From Dipteronia dyeriana (Eukaryota > Streptophyta > Magnoliopsida > Sapindales > Sapindaceae): a DNA stretch of 64,000 nt. Each line of letters opens with the position of its first letter. The stretch's first letter is position 1. Location of the stretch: assembly GCA_032871835.1 (NCBI GenBank), contig CM065301.1, forward strand, positions 31,008,405 to 31,072,404. Reading direction: 5' to 3'. Both the position numbers and the translations under genes were made by a program. This document shows positions 59,381-64,000 of this stretch, piece after piece. A model generated the notes under the pieces. The model ran no database searches and was not told the origin of the DNA. It worked only from the letters and a program-made list of their open reading frames with translations.

Positions 59381-59560
59381 CATGACTCCATCTTCAATCA
59401 AACCCAGATCTCCATCATAAAAAACATCAAAGAGATTGATCCAAATCATCACCAGCCACCAAATAATGATCTTCATGACTCCATCATCAATCAAAACCAG
59501 ATCTCCAAAATAAAAAAAAAGTCAAAGAGATTGATCCAAATCATCACCGGCCACCATACC
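59381..59560 (+). repeat. Tandem duplication (about 98 bp x 2) in the Mutator-like element
   Basis: TCATGACTCCATC...AAGAGATTGATCCAAATC...ATCACC(A/G)GCCACCA occurs twice, with small differences. Confidence 0.8.
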
Positions 59561-59814
59561 AAATACACAAACCCATAATCCATGCACCAAATACTCAAAC
59601 CCAGAATCCATACACCAAAAATACAAACTTAAAATCTCTCTCGATCTCTTGTTCCTTTTCTCTTTTATTTGTTTATTTTATTTTATTTTACCTCCAAAAA
59701 CACAAACCCATCTTAGTTCATGATCATCATCACCTATCTCAAACAACAATACCAATCTCAAACCACCTCTCACACGAACACCAGAAAAAAATCAAGAAAA
59801 TTCATCATCAATAC

Positions 59815-60105
59815 ATGGGGTTCTGCGTTCGCCGCCACCACGCCGTCACCAGAAGGCAACAAACGACGGTGATGCAATCAGACGACCCACAATGTGCGGA
59901 TCTGGATCAGATCGTGGCTGTGGAGAATCGCGATCGATCACGATCACGAGGCAATCAATCGCCTTACTTCTCAGCTCCTAGATCGATCGATGATCTTCTC
60001 GTCTCCCAGATCGATCGACAATCTACTCGTCTCCCAGCTCGAGCAACGATTTTGGTCGGTTTAGGATGGTGGCTAGGGTTGGTGTTTGAGAGTGGTGGTG
60101 GCTAG
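59815..60105 (+). CDS. Hypothetical 96-residue frame in the Mutator-like element
   Basis: This ATG-initiated frame lies in the only GC-rich part of the element. It is Arg- and Asp-rich, with SRSRGNQSPYF and repeats of the CGATCGAT type at DNA level. I do not recognise it. It could be a captured host gene fragment, as in Pack-MULEs, or chance. No intron signal or upstream promoter was identified. Confidence 0.2.
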   Translation: MGFCVRRHHAVTRRQQTTVMQSDDPQCADLDQIVAVENRDRSRSRGNQSPYFSAPRSIDDLLVSQIDRQSTRLPARATILVGLGWWLGLVFESGGG

Positions 60106-60784
60106 GGTGGAGATAGACGATGGCGATGATGGAAATTTTTTTGTGGCTAGTTTTTTTTTGGTTGAATGATTTAATTTTGATCAAAAAAATTGATAAAAGT
60201 AAGATATGTTGGAGCTCTCTCCACCAAATCGTTAGTTTTTTTTTTAATTCTTTTTAATTGTTTATTTTTGTTTTTAGATTTAAATAAAAAATATAAAAGA
60301 TATATCTCCACCATCCATCTTTAAGATGGAGGGTGGAGATCATATCTACAATTTTTATTTATAATTTATAATTTATAATTTTTATTTGTTACAAACAAAA
60401 ACAAATTTCAAAATTTAATGAAATTTTTGAAAATTTGAATTATTTTAAATTTTTAAATTTTAATTTAAATTTTACTAATTCTTTTATTTTTTAAATTTAT
60501 TTTTCATTTAATAAATATCTAGAGGGTTAAATGGTCATTTTTTAAACATTTTAAAGGATAAAACGGTCATTTGACCATAAACATTGACGGTCAACGTTTA
60601 AATGGATGGAAAAAGTAACAGAAGAGGCATATAATACATTCTTTCCATTTTAGGGGGGAGACTAGCTAATACGACGAGAGTCTGTTCTCGTTTTAACACT
60701 AGATCAAAAGTCAGGGATAAAAATGATAATTTCCCTTGAAATAATTGTTGTGGCTAGGTATTATGATAATCTACCCCTGGGCAG

Positions 60785-60838
60785 ACTTCACATGTGAAGT
60801 AGATGTTTTGTCTTCACATGTGAAGTAGCTGTTTTGTC
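60785..60838. repeat. Tandem E-box palindromes
   Basis: ACTTCACATGTGAAGT (16-bp perfect palindrome at 60,785) and its repeat 26 bp later (60,811) are each followed by AG(A/C)TGTTTTGTCTT. CACATGTG is an E-box-type core. No gene is adjacent. Confidence 0.85.
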
Positions 60839-61640
60839 TTTAAGTCGACAATCCCTGTTTTTCTGGTACACACTAATCTTATCAATTCATATAAAAAACC
60901 AGACAGTTAATTAACCCTTTTAAATATACCATATTGTTTAATAATCTATTAGACTATATATATATAATTTAACATAGTATTAAAGTCTTGTTTTACCGAG
61001 AGTAGTTATGTTCGAATCCTTAAACATTATTATTCTTATATATTATTTAGAATTGTTACGTGTTTATATTTGAAGTTGAGTCACAAAACAAATTTGTTGA
61101 TCTAAGCTTGCATACAAGAGAAGTGTGTCTAAATACTTAAATACTATTAATAAGCACATGATGGATATTATATATACATATATATGATAAAGTTCAAAAT
61201 CATTCGAATATCCAACTAATTTAACCAGAAATACATGATAGATCCATGATATAAATCATAAATATAATAAGTAATCTAAGTCAAAAGAAAGAAAAAGGAA
61301 AAAAAAAACTGCCTCAGAATCTGTGATCTATGCACCATACTTGGCACTTTTGCATAGAACCAAACATAGGCCATGGCCATCAATCATAAACCAAAAGCAC
61401 TTAATGGCTTTCGTTTTCTGTTAGGTTACCATAATAGACCAGCTAAAAATTCAAGCGCTTCTCATTTTTTCTGCCATTAAATTCTCCTTTTTTTTTGTCA
61501 TCGATAGACCATATAATCTAGATCTTAATTAATTTAATTATGAGACTGCATGATTTCTTTAAAAAGAAATAATAATAATAAACTAGCTCCAGTTATTATT
61601 GTCTTTAGAGTGAAATTGTATAAAGATTTCTCCAAAGAAT

Positions 61641-61644
<4 letters not shown>

Positions 61645-61685
<41 letters not shown>
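61645..61685. repeat. (AT)n microsatellite
   Basis: About 40 bp of TA/AT repeat. Confidence 0.95.
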
Positions 61686-61689
<4 letters not shown>

Positions 61690-61789
61690 TGAAAGTGGAT
61701 GAGAAAAGATTCAAGAATTTAATACATAACAAGCCCGTGATTATTCATTTGGATCTTTGTGAGTTTAATCCGTGATTAAATCTCACAAT

Positions 61790-63430
61790 AACTAATTGAA
61801 ATTAATGTGATGATTGATTATGAAGTTGATTGTCTTTTTCTAACCTTAGTTATTATCCATCGATACTATCACTATTCCTTTTCCTTATGACGGTGATGGT
61901 ATTAAAAATAAAACCTAAATCTAAGTTCTCTTTTAACTGGTGTCCCACCCCAATGTGTAACCCAGAATCGGCCCTGACTTTGTTGAGACCCGGGACGAAA
62001 GTATAAAAGATAGACCTCATGTGTATATTTATAGTTTTTTCAATATATGGTGTTTTCATATATTTTAACATTTAATATTTTAATAACCTACAAGACTAAT
62101 CAATAGGAATTCAAAAACTAAATTGCAAGAATTAATCAATCAGTTTTTTTTTAATAATTCAAAATAATATAATCGATTTCATTTCAAAAACATACTATGT
62201 ACTTTTTATATAAGAAAAAACATACCTTGACCTTCGGCGACCGGTGGTCAAGTGCGGTTAATGCACAAGGAGTCACCGGTTTACACAGCTATCTCAAAAG
62301 AAACTAGACCTATAATCAAAACGTGGAGCATTACAAATAAAAAATAATTAGAATAGAACATTAAAATAAATATTAAATTATAAATCGAACAATAGAGTAT
62401 TAAAATATAAATTACGAACAAAAACTAAATTAGAAATTACCTATGGTTGGGGCAGTGAGAGACTGAGAGTGAGACATAAGAGTACGAGACTGAGATTGTG
62501 AAACCTAAGAGTTGAGATTGAGAGAATGAGATTGAGTCATTGAGAGAATGTAGTTACAGAAAATGAGAAAAAAATGACGAATTAAGACCTTAGAGAGTCG
62601 GAGAGAGGCGTGAGGTGAGAGTTTGGTAAAAGATGAATAAATATTAAAGAAATAGACGATTAAGGAAAAAAAGAATAAAATATGAGTAATGATTAAAAAC
62701 TATTAGTTGTTTTTTGTCTCTATACCAGAGTGGTGGATCGATATTCGAGAATAACAATTAGTGAATAGTTTTTTTTTTAATTACGTGAAGTTCAAAAATT
62801 AATAATTATTTTGACCCTTATTTATTAAAGTTGTGATTATTACATAAAAAATATTTAATTAGTGACCCTTTTTAAGCCATTTATAAGCCTTTGCTGAGCC
62901 ATTTTTCCTTGGGCCCTGGGCGGGTGCCCCTGGTGCCCTACCTCAGGGCCGGTTCTGGTGTAACAATACAAATAATTTTAAAAAAATAAAAATTGGAAGG
63001 GCGTACAATTTGTTATTTTTAATTAATATGCAATGTTAGTATTTTAGACATAATTATAATACATTTCATTAATATTGATAAGATGATGCTGGTCTAATTG
63101 TACACCTTTCCTTTTCCTTACAACCGTATAAAAGGAATAGCTCAACTAAACCTAAGGTTTATTACCAAGTGTTCCACCACAATGTGTAACTTTACAAATT
63201 AACTTTTTTTTTTTTTTGAAATTTGGCACTGTGTGCAATTTTTTTTAATTAAAATGCAAGGTTATACATAATTAAAACACTTTATTAATATGGATAAAAT
63301 GAGATTGGTCTAATAATTCACTATTCATTTTCTTTACTATTGTATAAGAAAAATAAAAAATCAAATTAAACCAAAGTAAGGTCTGTTAACTAGTGCCCTA
63401 CCCCACTGTATAACATTGTACCTATACCGT
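61790..63430 (+). repeat. Three-unit tandem repeat (about 224 bp), first unit split by a hAT element
   Basis: The anchor word CCAC(C/A)CAATGTGTAAC and its relatives occur at 61,946, 63,174 and about 63,397. The second and third are about 223 bp apart. The first and second are about 225 bp apart once the 995-bp hAT element and one 8-bp duplication are removed. Flanking words (ATTAATAT, TTCCTTTTCCTTA, AAACCTAA) recur in order. The units are strongly diverged and AT-rich. Confidence 0.7.
61963..62957. mobile_element. Non-autonomous hAT element
   Basis: The terminal inverted repeats are CAGAA(T/C)CGGCCCTGA (15 bp, one mismatch). The 8-bp duplication is GTGTAACC / GTGTAACA (61,955-61,962 and 62,958-62,965; 7 of 8), as expected for hAT transposases. 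The length is 995 bp. The interior has GAGACTGAGAGTGAGA-type purine repeats (62,455-62,560) and no transposase frame. Confidence 0.88.
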
Positions 63431-63839
63431 AAAGTTGTAGTTTGCTTCTACCCACCTCCCAATCCCAAAATTAATGTAATATTTAAAAATAAAAAATAAA
63501 AAATAAAACACACTTGAATATTGTTAGGAGATATAGTTACCATTAAGTTAATGCCTTCGACCATGTGTAAATGTTGCCTTTTTAAACTATTAATAAACAT
63601 TTAAGTTTGTTTTTGTTTTGTTGAAAACAAATTTGTCTACTATTTTAGACAAAAGTTTTTAAGTCAGAATAACAAATAATTTTGTTGTGAGATCTTCTAG
63701 ATCGAATTAATTATGTAAGAGGTTGTACGTTGTATCAAATTCAACCCACAATTGGATCGAAGAAAAAGGAGTTTGGTTTATACTTAAATTGTATCATCAT
63801 ATTTCATTTATGTTAAAATAAAAAATTATAAAACAAATA
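62966..63839. other. Tandem-repeat remainder and AT-rich intergenic DNA
   Basis: To about 63,430 this is units two and three of the tandem repeat. Beyond that it is AT-rich, with (TAAAAA)n-like sequence at 63,483-63,510 and no frame. Confidence 0.55.
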
Positions 63840-64000
63840 TGTTAACCGAAAATTCGTTATGGGAGTGGAATTTCGATTACCACCTGTTAACCGAAAATTC
63901 ACTCTGGGTGAGGAATTTCGATCAACACCCTTAACCAGCTACCATACCTCGTACCTACGGTGATCTTGTATGAATACAGAGTATGGTGTAGCTAGGTAAG
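63840..64000 (+). mobile_element. Start of an LTR-like element running out of the window
   Basis: TGTTAACCGAAAATTC occurs at 63,840 and again at 63,885 as a 45-bp tandem duplication. The second copy continues as at 54,459 (GGGTGAGGAAT, CAACACCCTTAACC, GCTACC). It is probably the 5' end of an LTR related to the one at 54,459, with a small terminal duplication. The rest lies beyond the window. Confidence 0.5.

Larger units (their letters stand above)
59152..60735. mobile_element. Non-autonomous Mutator-like element (possible Pack-MULE)
   Basis: This 1,584-bp element is flanked by a perfect 9-bp duplication TTGAAATAA (59,143-59,151 and 60,736-60,744), the size made by Mutator transposases. The ends GGGAAAGTATTATTT... 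and ...AAATGATAATTTCCC are inverted, share TGACTTTTGRTCTA just inside, and show a second inverted match ACGTTGACCGT about 140 bp in, so the inverted repeats are long. The interior has a 98-bp tandem duplication (59,381-59,560) and a GC-rich island (59,815-60,125). No transposase is present. Confidence 0.88.
60745..61789. other. Intergenic DNA
   Basis: It contains two tandem 26-bp palindromic units at 60,785-60,838 and an (AT)n run at 61,645-61,685. It is otherwise AT-rich with no frame. Confidence 0.55.

Overview
The window is AT-rich plant nuclear DNA, almost certainly from a eudicot. The evidence is the dense nest of Ty1/copia LTR retrotransposons primed by initiator tRNA-Met, plus one intron-containing GPI-anchored lipid-transfer-protein gene. 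No bacterial-type operon, rRNA gene, true tRNA gene or CRISPR array was seen. I cannot name the species.

Positions 1-52,563 are nested LTR retrotransposons. Five members of one copia family (called Cop1 here: X, A, B, C, Z; LTR about 2.2-2.5 kb, TGTTAGGATTATGCTCGATAGC at the 5' end, ...CCCTACA at the 3' end) form the scaffold. A (+) sits in the reverse transcriptase of X (+). C (-) sits in the RNase H of Z (-), supported by a near-identical 5-bp target duplication. A SIRE/Maximus-like LTR (S3) sits in C, and B (+) sits in S3. A SIRE-like LTR (S4, +) sits in the 5' LTR of Z, and a SIRE-like element in LTR-internal-LTR-internal arrangement (S5, -) sits in S4. Solo LTRs S1 and S2, each with a clean 5-bp target duplication, sit in the A LTR and the C leader. 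A 1.9-kb TRIM-like element with gypsy-type termini sits in the A leader. A decayed gypsy-like block (13,721-16,539) separates the X/A side from the Z/C side. Every gag-pol copy is broken by stops, frameshifts or deletions. B and C share a deletion that removes the protease.

Positions 52,564-64,000 are lower-copy DNA. The only convincing host gene is a minus-strand, three-exon YLS3-type LTPG gene (57,420-58,264). Its reading frame requires a GC-AG second intron. Around it are a hAT-like MITE, a tRNA-derived SINE with an 8-bp duplication, two LTR-like starts (54,459 and 63,885), a 1,584-bp Mutator-like element with a perfect 9-bp duplication, and a 995-bp non-autonomous hAT element inserted in one unit of a three-unit tandem repeat of about 224 bp.

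I found no convincing undescribed multi-gene system. The most informative content is the insertion history, the shared protease-less copia lineage, the tandem SIRE-like arrangement and the non-canonical intron. Similarities between copies were judged by eye, not computed.
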